Part shown: positions 15,316 through 23,781 of the stretch, in pieces
How the letters are laid out: every line of letters starts with the position of its first letter
How positions within the stretch are numbered: the stretch's first letter is position 1
Origin: Bacteroidota bacterium
GTDB lineage: Bacteria; Bacteroidota; Bacteroidia; Flavobacteriales_D; Sanyastnellaceae
Direction: 5' to 3'
Length of the DNA stretch: 64,000 nt
NCBI GenBank assembly: GCA_027619225.1
Contig: JAQCFW010000010.1
Location: forward strand, 21,101 to 85,100
Program-made: the position numbers and the translations under genes
Notes under the pieces: model-generated
Seen by the model: only the letters and a program-made list of their open reading frames with translations
Told to the model about the DNA's origin: nothing
The model's database searches: none

Positions 15316-17664
15316 ATGATTAAGTACTTTGTATTAACAATTTTATCAGCGATTACTTTAGTTTCCATTTCAGCCCAAACAACCCTCAGTGGACGCGTTA
15401 GAAATGCTGTGACCGGAGAATATATACTTGGTGCTTATGTGATTATTGAAAATAACACAAGTGGTGTTTCTACGAACCTTTATGGGTTCTATAGTTTATC
15501 ACTGACAGAGGGAGAGCACTCGGTAAAGTACTCATTCATCGGATTTGAAAGCTTTACTGTAAATGTGAACATGAGCGACTCGAGGGTGAAAGATGTTGAT
15601 TTGGTTCCTCAAACCGTGGAAATCAAGGGTGCTTATATAATCGGTGATAAAGGAGAAAACACAAACAGCACTGAATTGGGGAGTACGGTAGTGAGTATTG
15701 AAACAATTAAAAGTCTGCCAGCGCTTTTCGGTGAGGTGGACGTTTTAAAGGTCATTCAACTTCTGCCTGGAATTCAAAGCTCTGGAGAGGGAAATACGGG
15801 GTTTTACGTGAGAGGTGGCGGGCCTGATCAAAATCTGATATTGTTGGACAATGCGGCGGTGTACAACGCATCACATTTGTTTGGTTTTTTCTCGGTATTT
15901 AATGCCGATGCGATAAGTAATGTGGGCGTGCACAAGGGTACGATGCCCGCAAGATATGGTGGTAGAATTTCATCTGTTTTAGACATTTCTCTGAGGGAAG
16001 GAAACAGACGAGAGCACAAAGTAAATGGAGGAGTGGGCCTTATTTCTGCAAGGTTTACTGTAGAAGGTCCCATTAAAAAAGACACCTCTAGTTTTATTAT
16101 TTCTGCTCGCAGGACGTATATAGACATTCTCACTCGTCCGTTTGCAAAGGGTACTTCTGCTGAAGGATCTGGGTACTATTTCTATGATCTCAACGCAAAG
16201 GTTAATCATCGGTTTGGCGAAAAAGACGAGGTCTTTCTAAGTGGATATTTCGGGAGAGATGTCTTTACCTACAAAAATGTAGATGCTGGCTTCGGAACTT
16301 CTATTCCGTGGGGAAATTCCATCGCTTCTCTTCGGTGGAATCACCTTTTCAATGACCAACTTTTTCTCAACATGAATGTGACATATAGCGACTACAACTT
16401 TGCTTTTGAAGGGGAGCAAGAGGAATTCGCCTTTGGGTTTAATAGCGGCATAGAGGATTGGAGTTATAAGTCTACTCTGAACTATTACCCCAATTCTCGT
16501 CACGAAATAAAAGGTGGAGTTGAGGTTGTTTTTCATGAATTTATGCCCACTGATTTTTTCGCAAGAAACGGAGATACTCCTATAGAATTTGGCGTGTCTG
16601 GGGTCACGTACTCTCATGAAAGCTCAGCTTTTCTTGAAAGCGACTTTGAGGTCAATGAGTTTTTAAAAATCTATAGCGGTCTTCGCTACAGCGATTTCCG
16701 TCATGTGGGCCCCTTCACAAGATATTCTCCAGATTATACAGTCCAGGAGTCTACAGTATTCGGAAAAGGCGAGTTGGTCAAGAAATATGGTGGATTCGAA
16801 CCGCGAATAAGCGCAAGGATTAAAACTGGAACTTATTCAAGTGTTAAAGCTGGATTTAGTGAGAATTACCAATATGTACACTTGGCATCACTTTCAGCTT
16901 CTACAGCGCCAACAGATGTTTGGCTTCCCAGCAGTGACCTTGTTAAACCCCAATGGGGAAGGCAGTGGAGCACGGGGTATTTTACCGACCTTGGCGAGGA
17001 CAGATCGTGGGAAGCTTCCATAGAAGGATACTATAAATCTTTAGAAAACTTAGTCGAATACGCTGAGAACACCTTACCTACTGACAACATCGGAACCAAT
17101 ACGGACAACAACTTGATTTTCGGAGAGGGCTGGTCATATGGAGCTGAGTTTTTCCTCAAAAGAAGGACAGGAAGAATGAACGGTTGGGTAGGATATACCT
17201 GGAGTAAAACTCAAAGAGTCTTTGAAGACCTGAACGACGGGGAAGTTTTCGATGCGAAATTTGACAGGCGACACGATCTCAGCGTAGTCATTGACTATAC
17301 CATTAATGAGAAATGGAGGCTTGGCGGAGTTTTCGTCTATGCCACAGGAAATGCTATCTCTCTGCCCATTCAGAGGTACATGCTCGAAGGTCGAATCACA
17401 GATTTGTATGGCGATCGGAACGGATTTAGAATGAGTGACTATCACAGGGCTGACATTAGCGCGACTTACACACCTAAACAAAAACGAGAAAACTTAGAGT
17501 CATCATGGGTTTTCAGTATCTACAACCTATACAACAGAGCGAATCCATACTTCTTGTTTTTTGATACTGAAGGATCATTAACCGACGGAAGTCTTCAAGT
17601 GAATGCAAAACAAATCTCTCTCTTCCCCATACTTCCGTCATTTACATGGAACTTTAAATTTTAA
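15316..17664 (+). CDS. TonB-dependent outer-membrane receptor with CarboxypepD_reg-like domain
   Basis: 782 residues. The signal peptide ends at SISAQ. Residues ~22-105 form the carboxypeptidase-regulatory-like (DUF4480) domain (LSGRVRNAVTGEYILGAYVII, YSFIGFES). The plug follows at ~125-225 (IQLLPGIQSSGEGNTGFYVRGGGPDQNLILLD). The remainder is a 22-stranded-type barrel ending in aromatic SFTWNFKF. No SusD gene follows, so it is not a Sus-type pair. The substrate is unknown; the divergent DppA-like binding protein could suggest a peptide or small-molecule ligand (inference). The ABC exporter gene begins 5 bases after its stop. Confidence 0.92.
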   Translation: MIKYFVLTILSAITLVSISAQTTLSGRVRNAVTGEYILGAYVIIENNTSGVSTNLYGFYSLSLTEGEHSVKYSFIGFESFTVNVNMSDSRVKDVDLVPQTVEIKGAYIIGDKGENTNSTELGSTVVSIETIKSLPALFGEVDVLKVIQLLPGIQSSGEGNTGFYVRGGGPDQNLILLDNAAVYNASHLFGFFSVFNADAISNVGVHKGTMPARYGGRISSVLDISLREGNRREHKVNGGVGLISARFTVEGPIKKDTSSFIISARRTYIDILTRPFAKGTSAEGSGYYFYDLNAKVNHRFGEKDEVFLSGYFGRDVFTYKNVDAGFGTSIPWGNSIASLRWNHLFNDQLFLNMNVTYSDYNFAFEGEQEEFAFGFNSGIEDWSYKSTLNYYPNSRHEIKGGVEVVFHEFMPTDFFARNGDTPIEFGVSGVTYSHESSAFLESDFEVNEFLKIYSGLRYSDFRHVGPFTRYSPDYTVQESTVFGKGELVKKYGGFEPRISARIKTGTYSSVKAGFSENYQYVHLASLSASTAPTDVWLPSSDLVKPQWGRQWSTGYFTDLGEDRSWEASIEGYYKSLENLVEYAENTLPTDNIGTNTDNNLIFGEGWSYGAEFFLKRRTGRMNGWVGYTWSKTQRVFEDLNDGEVFDAKFDRRHDLSVVIDYTINEKWRLGGVFVYATGNAISLPIQRYMLEGRITDLYGDRNGFRMSDYHRADISATYTPKQKRENLESSWVFSIYNLYNRANPYFLFFDTEGSLTDGSLQVNAKQISLFPILPSFTWNFKF

Positions 17665-17669
17665 GGCAG

Positions 17670-19562
17670 GTGAAATCTTTAAAGGCTCTAAGAACTCTCA
17701 ACCCATTGTTTTGGGAACACAAAGGCAAACTCTTTGCAGGTGTTTTCTTTATTGCCATAACAAACATATTGGCCGTTTTTGCCCCTGCCCTTTTTGCTGA
17801 GGGAGTGAATTCATTGCGTGATGCGAATGTTCATTATCTCGAACCGCTATCCGACGCTTCTTCCGACGCCGAAAGAGTTGATATTTTCCAGCAAGAGAAT
17901 GCCATTGCTATCCCTAAAGTAATGATGAGGACGATGGCGGAAATTGAGGGGGATTTAGGGTCTATTAATAGCACTGACGATCTTCATAAGCTAGTTATTG
18001 CGATTGCCATTTTCCAGGCGCTTCTTTATATGCTCACCTTTTTCATAAAAGGTATTTTTCTCTACTTTACACGCCAAACCATTATCGTCAACTCCCGCCT
18101 TATGGAGTTCAGTCTAAAGAAGAAAATCTATGAACACTACTCCGTTCTTGACGCCAACTTTTATAAATCTCACGACACTGGAGATTTAATGAACAGGATA
18201 AGTGAGGACGTCAGCAAAGTGAGGATGTATATGGGCCCTGCCGTTATGTACACCATTAATCTGCTTGCATTGATCATCCTCGTCGTGGGAGTTATGGTTA
18301 CGATTGACGTTGAACTCACTCTTTACACACTACTTCCCCTGCCACTGATGTCGATTGGGATCTACTTTATTTCTTCTAAGATTAACAAGCTTAGCGATGC
18401 CGTGGCGAGCAAGCAAAGCGACTTAACCTCATTCGCTCAGCAACACGTTTCAGGCATTCGAGTTCTTCAATCATACAACAGAGAATCAAAGGCATCGGAC
18501 AGATTTGAGAACGTTTCGGACGCGTATAAAAAGCACTCTCTTGACCTTGTGAAGGTTGAAGCCCTATTCATCCCTTTAGTCCTTTTATTAGTGGGTCTGA
18601 GTACAGTACTCACGATTTACATCGGTGGCATGAAAGTGATCGAAGGCACCCTAGAATTAGGGCATATTTTCCAATTCATCTTCTACGTAAACCTTCTAAC
18701 GTGGCCTTTTGCCTCCGTCGGTTGGGTTACTTCTTTGGTCCAAAAAGCGGAGGCTTCTATGGCCCGTATCCTGGATTTCTTAGACACTCAACCCGAGGTG
18801 GTTTCTGGCAGTGTTGTAGCAGAGGAAAGTGGTCATTCAGGACTTGTATTTAAAAACGTGAGTTTTACGTACCCAGAAACAGGAATTTCTGCAGTCAAAA
18901 ATCTCAGCTTCACAATCGCCCCAGGATCTACAGTAGCGATTACTGGCAGAACGGGAAGCGGAAAATCTACCATCACCCAACTCGCTATGAGGATGATGGA
19001 TCCAGATTCTGGAAGCATAGAGTTTTTCAACCAAAACATTGTGGATTTACACTTGGGGAAGTTTCGTGAAAGAACTGGATATGTCCCCCAGGATGTTTTT
19101 CTTTTCTCAGACACGATTGCGAACAACATCGCTTTCGGGCAAGAGAGTGCAAGCCTTGAGATGATTCACAAAGCAGCCGAAGCAGCTGGCGTTTCTGGAG
19201 ATATCGATGGATTTACAGATGGATACGATACAATATTAGGTGAGCGTGGCGTCAATCTTAGCGGAGGCCAAAAGCAGCGTATATGTATCGCCCGCGCACT
19301 TATACGCGAACCCGAACTCCTTATTTTAGACGACTGCCTTTCTGCTGTTGACATCAGCACAGAAAAACACATTTTAAAAAGCCTGAATAAAAATGAGGCA
19401 AATAGAAGCTCCTTAATTGTGAGTCACAGAATCAGTACTATTCAAGGTGCCGATTTAATTCTAGTTATTGACAAGGGCATAATCATCGAGCGTGGTACAC
19501 ACAAAGATTTGTCTAAAAAAGGTGGTCTTTACTCTAAAATGCTCGCAAAGCAAGATGTCTAA
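17670..19562 (+). CDS. ABC exporter, fused permease and ATPase (MsbA/MDR type)
   Basis: 630 residues with a GTG start at 17670, five bases after the receptor stop. Six transmembrane helices occupy ~20-340. TM1 and TM2 are separated by an unusually long extracytoplasmic insertion (about residues 45-110). The nucleotide-binding domain has Walker A GRTGSGKST, the Q-loop, the signature LSGGQKQR and Walker B LLILDD. The catalytic Glu position is Asp555 (LILDDCLSAVD), as in the degenerate half of heterodimeric exporters and in some Bacteroidota homologues. The H-loop His is present (VSHR). The substrate could be lipid or drug. The last 8 bases overlap the CoA-transferase gene. Confidence 0.88.
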   Translation: MKSLKALRTLNPLFWEHKGKLFAGVFFIAITNILAVFAPALFAEGVNSLRDANVHYLEPLSDASSDAERVDIFQQENAIAIPKVMMRTMAEIEGDLGSINSTDDLHKLVIAIAIFQALLYMLTFFIKGIFLYFTRQTIIVNSRLMEFSLKKKIYEHYSVLDANFYKSHDTGDLMNRISEDVSKVRMYMGPAVMYTINLLALIILVVGVMVTIDVELTLYTLLPLPLMSIGIYFISSKINKLSDAVASKQSDLTSFAQQHVSGIRVLQSYNRESKASDRFENVSDAYKKHSLDLVKVEALFIPLVLLLVGLSTVLTIYIGGMKVIEGTLELGHIFQFIFYVNLLTWPFASVGWVTSLVQKAEASMARILDFLDTQPEVVSGSVVAEESGHSGLVFKNVSFTYPETGISAVKNLSFTIAPGSTVAITGRTGSGKSTITQLAMRMMDPDSGSIEFFNQNIVDLHLGKFRERTGYVPQDVFLFSDTIANNIAFGQESASLEMIHKAAEAAGVSGDIDGFTDGYDTILGERGVNLSGGQKQRICIARALIREPELLILDDCLSAVDISTEKHILKSLNKNEANRSSLIVSHRISTIQGADLILVIDKGIIIERGTHKDLSKKGGLYSKMLAKQDV

Positions 19563-20664
19563 AGTCACACCATATAAACCTTTTGAAGGGATTAGAGTCC
19601 TTGAATTGGCAAGTGTTCTCGCGGGACCTTTGGCAGGGTCATTTTTCGCTGAAGGAGGTGCAACTGTGATTAAAGTGGAGCATCCAGAACTCGGCGATAT
19701 CACAAGGAGCTGGAGATCTGGAAACGAAGATCAAGAGGATGAACTATCAGCATACTATGCTGCGGCAAACACATACAAGAATGTTCATAGAGTCGATTTA
19801 AAAACCCAAGAAGGCCAGGATTGGCTGGATGAAGAATTGGGGAAATGTGACATCCTGCTTCAGAACTTTAAGGAAAAAGATCTCGTTAAGTTCAACCTAG
19901 TCCCTTCAGAAATAGCTGAAAAATTCCCGCAACTGATTCACATCAGGCTTTTGGGGTTTGCTTCCCAACCAGAAAGACTGGCTTACGATGTGGTGGTTCA
20001 GGCTGAGACGGGTTTTATGAACATGAATGGGGCGGAGAATGGTGAGGCTACGAAGATGCCCGTTGCTATGATGGATATTCTTGCTTCACACCAAATCCGC
20101 TCTGCCGCCTTAAGCGGACTTTACGCCAGGGAAAAAGGCCGTAGTGGTTGGTTTGCAGAGGTGAGCCTTGAGTTAAGTGGAATCTCTGCGCTTGCGAATC
20201 AAGCTACAAACTACCTCATGAATGAAAATGTGCCCAAACGCCAGGGATCACTTCACCCGAATATCGCCCCGTATGGGGAGCAACTTCACCTAGATGGCGG
20301 AAGCATCGTTCTTGCAGTGGGCAGTGACTCACAATTTTCAGCTTTGTGTAAAATTCTCGGCAGCTCCGAATTGTCAACCGATGAGAGATTTTGTGACAAC
20401 CATGCGAGGGTAAAAAACAGAAGTATTCTCATCAAAGAACTACAGAATTTAGCCAAGGCTCACTCAAGAAATAGTTTGTTAAATTCTTTTCACTCCAAGG
20501 GCGTTCCCGCTGGTGCGATTAAAGATTTAAAAGAAGTTTTTGCTTCGGGATCACCGGGAGAAAAAGCTGTTATCCAGGAGGAAATAGAGGGGTCCAATCG
20601 CACTGTACGAAAACCGGCAACCACTGCTTACTCAGTGACAGTCTTCGGGAAGTATACCGTATAA
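19555..20664 (+). CDS. Class III (CaiB/BaiF) CoA-transferase
   Basis: 369 residues. The ATG at 19555 overlaps the ABC exporter stop in another frame and begins family homology (PFEGIRVLELASVLAGPLAG). Asp174 in PVAMMDILASHQ is the expected catalytic Asp that forms the acyl-CoA anhydride. HIRLLGFASQ and FRDVEE-like C-terminal elements (GVPAGAIKDLKEVF) also fit. It would move CoA between carboxylic acids; the substrates are not predictable. The gene is shorter than the ~400-residue norm. Its 3' end overlaps the convergent lytic transglycosylase gene by 37 bases. Confidence 0.85.
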   Translation: MSKVTPYKPFEGIRVLELASVLAGPLAGSFFAEGGATVIKVEHPELGDITRSWRSGNEDQEDELSAYYAAANTYKNVHRVDLKTQEGQDWLDEELGKCDILLQNFKEKDLVKFNLVPSEIAEKFPQLIHIRLLGFASQPERLAYDVVVQAETGFMNMNGAENGEATKMPVAMMDILASHQIRSAALSGLYAREKGRSGWFAEVSLELSGISALANQATNYLMNENVPKRQGSLHPNIAPYGEQLHLDGGSIVLAVGSDSQFSALCKILGSSELSTDERFCDNHARVKNRSILIKELQNLAKAHSRNSLLNSFHSKGVPAGAIKDLKEVFASGSPGEKAVIQEEIEGSNRTVRKPATTAYSVTVFGKYTV

Positions 20665-21533
20665 GTTTTCCCTGGACTAGCTACAAACGAATCCTTGATA
20701 AGCCAAGGATTTAACTCCTTTAGCTCCCTGTAGTTAGATCCATTTTTCAGTGCGAACTCACTCAGGTTTTCTATGCTTGCAGTGATCGCAACTTTTCTCA
20801 CTTCATGAGGAAGGTACAGGTCATTTTCAGTCAATTGAAAACCATACGTTTCCGGATGTGATAGCACCTCCTTGACAGCAAGAAGTCTATAAACATACCT
20901 TCCTGTCTCACTATTCAGGTGAAGCTCCCAATAACTATCTACTCCCTGAGCTTCTAATCTATGTTCAACGCCTGTCATACCCATATTATATGATGCCGCA
21001 GCCAACCCCCAGTTCCCGAATTTCTCATATGATTCCAGAAGGTACTGGCAGGCTGCATGCGTACTTTTCTCCACGTGATACCGTTCATCTACTGTTGAGG
21101 TTACTTCTAATTCATATTCTGGGGCAGTCTTTTTCATAAACTGCCAAAAACCACTTGCACCTGCCGGCGAAACGGCCTGGGTTAAACCACTTTCAATGAC
21201 TGCTAAATACTTAAAATCATTAGGGATGCCATGTTCTTCTAAAATAGGTTCGATTAACGGAAACCACCTTGAGGCTCTCTTTAGATAGAGAATGCTTGAG
21301 CTATGTCCATAGGTGTTTATGATCAGCTCCCTGTCCAATTTTTCTCTTACACTGAAAGATTCTGTAGGGACCTGCTCCCCCGCCAAGAATAAATATTCAG
21401 GAATGGGAGGTGAGACTACTGTACTTGGCAGGATTTTATTGACTCTTGTAGAGTCAGTATCTGGAGAGATAGCGGTTATGAACAGCACACTAGAAGCGCT
21501 GATAAGAATGGCGGGGATAAGGGAATTAGGCAT
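20628..21533 (-). CDS. MltD-like lytic murein transglycosylase
   Basis: 301 residues. The N-terminus has one hydrophobic signal or anchor segment (LIPAILISASSVLFIT). The SLT domain at ~95-205 includes GIPNDFKYLAVIESGL with catalytic Glu in ESGL, SPAGASGFWQFM and the GNWGLAAASYNMG motif. After the SLT domain comes a segment that resembles a degenerate LysM-like tail (YRELKELNPWL, KTYTVYFPK). It cleaves glycan strands of peptidoglycan. Its 3' end overlaps the CoA-transferase gene. A TACCTTTC -7-like motif lies five bases before the ATG. Confidence 0.9.
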   Translation of the reverse strand: MPNSLIPAILISASSVLFITAISPDTDSTRVNKILPSTVVSPPIPEYLFLAGEQVPTESFSVREKLDRELIINTYGHSSSILYLKRASRWFPLIEPILEEHGIPNDFKYLAVIESGLTQAVSPAGASGFWQFMKKTAPEYELEVTSTVDERYHVEKSTHAACQYLLESYEKFGNWGLAAASYNMGMTGVEHRLEAQGVDSYWELHLNSETGRYVYRLLAVKEVLSHPETYGFQLTENDLYLPHEVRKVAITASIENLSEFALKNGSNYRELKELNPWLIKDSFVASPGKTYTVYFPKTVTE

Positions 21534-21595
21534 AGCACGAAAGGTACACCTATTAGAAAATAATGAGCGTGCTAACTCATGTGGTTATTCACACT

Positions 21596-22141
21596 TTATA
21601 GTTCCAAATCTTTAAAAGAAACAGCTGCAGAATCTTTGTCTGACATGATGGTGTCTTGTGGAGACACACCCCAATCAATACCTAGATCTGTATCGTCCCA
21701 TTTCAATGATCTTTCACAAGCAGGGTTAAAGAAATCGGTACATTTATACATCACTACAGTATCAACCTCTATCGCACGGAATCCATGAGCAAAACCCTCA
21801 GGTATCCACAATTGCCATCTTGATTCTGTATCTAATTTTACAGAAAAATGTTGTCCGTAGGTTTTTGAATCCGGGCGGATATCGACTGCAATATCGAGGA
21901 TTGATCCGGAAACAACACGGATGAGTTTGCTTTGGGCTGAAGGAGGAATCTGATAGTGAAGACCGCGAATAACATCAGCCTTTGAGATGCTCACATTGTC
22001 CTGAACGAAGGTGATTTCCATGCCTACTGCTGCATTGAATTTATGGGCGTTCCAAGATTCGAAAAAACAGCCCCTATTATCTTCAAACACAGCAGGCCGA
22101 ATTAAAAGTAGCCCATCAATAAAGGTTGTTTTTATTTCCAT
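21596..22141 (-). CDS. rfbC: dTDP-4-dehydrorhamnose 3,5-epimerase
   Basis: A 181-residue cupin epimerase of normal length, acting in dTDP-L-rhamnose synthesis for surface polysaccharide. Family signatures: VFEDNRGCFFESWN, FVQDNVSISKADVIRGLHYQ with catalytic His62, LIRVVSGSILDIAVDIRPDS, WQLWIPEGFAHGF and VVMYKCTDFF containing the catalytic Tyr. It is unaccompanied by rfbA, rfbB or rfbD. It is divergent from the GNAT gene across 66 bases. Confidence 0.95.
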   Translation of the reverse strand: MEIKTTFIDGLLLIRPAVFEDNRGCFFESWNAHKFNAAVGMEITFVQDNVSISKADVIRGLHYQIPPSAQSKLIRVVSGSILDIAVDIRPDSKTYGQHFSVKLDTESRWQLWIPEGFAHGFRAIEVDTVVMYKCTDFFNPACERSLKWDDTDLGIDWGVSPQDTIMSDKDSAAVSFKDLEL

Positions 22142-22195
22142 AAAGTTAAATAATTAAAAATCAGAATAGTTCGTTTAAGCGCAAGATAAGGAGAG

Positions 22196-22203
22196 TAACT
22201 TTG
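22196..22203 (+). promoter_or_regulatory. Perfect -7 element TAACTTTG four bases before the GNAT start codon
   Basis: It matches TAnnTTTG at every fixed position. A TTTA 18 bases upstream is a one-mismatch -33 candidate. With the ATG at 22208, transcription starting ~5 bases after the element would give a leaderless or nearly leaderless mRNA. Confidence 0.5.
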
Positions 22204-22207
22204 CAAT

Positions 22208-22744
22208 ATGCTAGAGAATGCAACACATCGATTAAGAGCTATAGAGCCAGAAGATGTAGACATTCTTTTACGGTGGGAAAACGACTCGAACCACTGGTGG
22301 GCAGGTGCAAGTATAACTCCCTTTAGCAGAGCTACTTTACTCAAGTTTGCCACGGGTGATCACGATCTGTATCGAGACAGACAATTGAGGTTGATGCTAG
22401 ATCACAAAAATGCACAAGGAGATTGGTATACTGTAGGGGCTATTGATGTTTACGATTTTGATGTGCGGAATCTAAGGGCAGGTATAGGTGTGATTGTAGA
22501 TCATAAAGAAAGGAGGAAAGGGCATGCTAGTGAGGGGCTAGATCTTATGGCGAATTATACAGACGAGCATTTGGGGTTACATCTTATTTACGCGGAAGTT
22601 CCCACTAAACACGAAGCTAGTAGAAAACTTTTCCTTCGTGCGGGATATAAAGAATGTGAAGTAAGAAAGCAGTGGATTAAGGGGGTAGACGGATGGGAAG
22701 ATGTCGTTTTGATGCAGCTTTTTAATCATAAAAAATTGGCCTAA
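22208..22744 (+). CDS. GNAT family N-acetyltransferase (RimJ/RimL/SpeG-like)
   Basis: A 178-residue single-domain acetyltransferase. Signatures are LRAIEPEDVDILLRWENDSNHW at the N-terminus, the acetyl-CoA loop GVIVDHKERRKGHASEGLDLM (~97-117) and VPTKHEASRKLFLRAGYKE near the C-terminus. Substrates in this subfamily include protein N-termini, polyamines and amino sugars; none can be picked here. It is followed 11 bases later by mltG and is probably co-transcribed with it. Confidence 0.85.
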   Translation: MLENATHRLRAIEPEDVDILLRWENDSNHWWAGASITPFSRATLLKFATGDHDLYRDRQLRLMLDHKNAQGDWYTVGAIDVYDFDVRNLRAGIGVIVDHKERRKGHASEGLDLMANYTDEHLGLHLIYAEVPTKHEASRKLFLRAGYKECEVRKQWIKGVDGWEDVVLMQLFNHKKLA

Positions 22745-22755
22745 AAGAATAGAAA

Positions 22756-23781
22756 ATGCTTAAAAAGTATATCAAAAAATATGGCCTGCCGTTGGTCATC
22801 ATTGGGGGATTGGGGAAACTAACTTCAATTATATGCGTATTTGGAATTTATGGACATTGGTTTGTGACACTGTTGCCTGAAAAATCAGGGAATATCACGA
22901 TATATCTAGATCCAGAAAATACTGTAGAAGAACAATTAACGACACTTGAAGAGGAAGTGAAAAAGCATGGCGGGCATGGGGAGCGACTTTCTCGGGTTTT
23001 ATATTGGAGAGGTTGGAGCGAACGTCTTGTTCCTGGTAAATATCATATCGTGGACGGAGAGTCAATTGGAGACGTTGCTCATCAACTTGCTACTGGCGAC
23101 AGAGAGTCTGTTAGAATAATTGTTCCTTCCGGAAGGGATCTAGATGTTATCGCAGGCAAAATAGCTACACGCATTGCCGCTGACAGTGTAGAGGTTTTAA
23201 ATTTGATCCGTCCGGATAGCATTAGATGGCAAATTATTCCCAATACCTACGACATGTGGTGGGAAACTGATGCAGAAGGAGCAATAAATAGATTAATCAA
23301 TGAGAGCCAAATTTGGTGGACGGCTGAAAGGCTGGAAAAAGCAAAAAGCCAAGGTGTTTCTGCTGAAGAGGCTGTGATTTTAGCTTCTATCGTTCAAGCT
23401 GAAACATCTGTTCTATCCGAAGCGCCTATTGTAGCGGGGCTTTACCTAAATAGATTAAAAATTGGACAGGCTCTTCAAGCTGACCCTACTTTAATTTATG
23501 CATGGGATGATATAAGTATAACTCGGGTTCTGGATATACACAAGGCAATAGACTCGCCTTACAATACATATAAGAATACTGGACTTCCCCCCGGGACCAT
23601 CAGAACGCCTGAGCCTACCTTTATCGATGCTGTTTTGAATCCCGCTGAACATGATTATCTATATATGTGTGCCGAGCCAGGAGGTACAGGGAAACATGTT
23701 TTCGAAAAGAGATACAGAGATCATCTCAAAAATGCGAGGAAATACCAAAAGTGGCTGAATGAAAATAGAATCTATCGATGA
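22756..23781 (+). CDS. mltG: Endolytic transglycosylase MltG
   Basis: 341 residues. One N-terminal transmembrane helix (~12-38) anchors the periplasmic YceG/MltG domain. Catalytic Glu216 lies in ASIVQAET, followed by IVAGLYLNRL, LQADPTLIYAW, SPYNTYKNTGLPPGTI and YLYMCAEPGGTGKHVF, all MltG hallmarks. It cuts nascent glycan strands and terminates their elongation. Its stop overlaps the DUF5916 start by four bases (ATGA). Confidence 0.95.
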   Translation: MLKKYIKKYGLPLVIIGGLGKLTSIICVFGIYGHWFVTLLPEKSGNITIYLDPENTVEEQLTTLEEEVKKHGGHGERLSRVLYWRGWSERLVPGKYHIVDGESIGDVAHQLATGDRESVRIIVPSGRDLDVIAGKIATRIAADSVEVLNLIRPDSIRWQIIPNTYDMWWETDAEGAINRLINESQIWWTAERLEKAKSQGVSAEEAVILASIVQAETSVLSEAPIVAGLYLNRLKIGQALQADPTLIYAWDDISITRVLDIHKAIDSPYNTYKNTGLPPGTIRTPEPTFIDAVLNPAEHDYLYMCAEPGGTGKHVFEKRYRDHLKNARKYQKWLNENRIYR

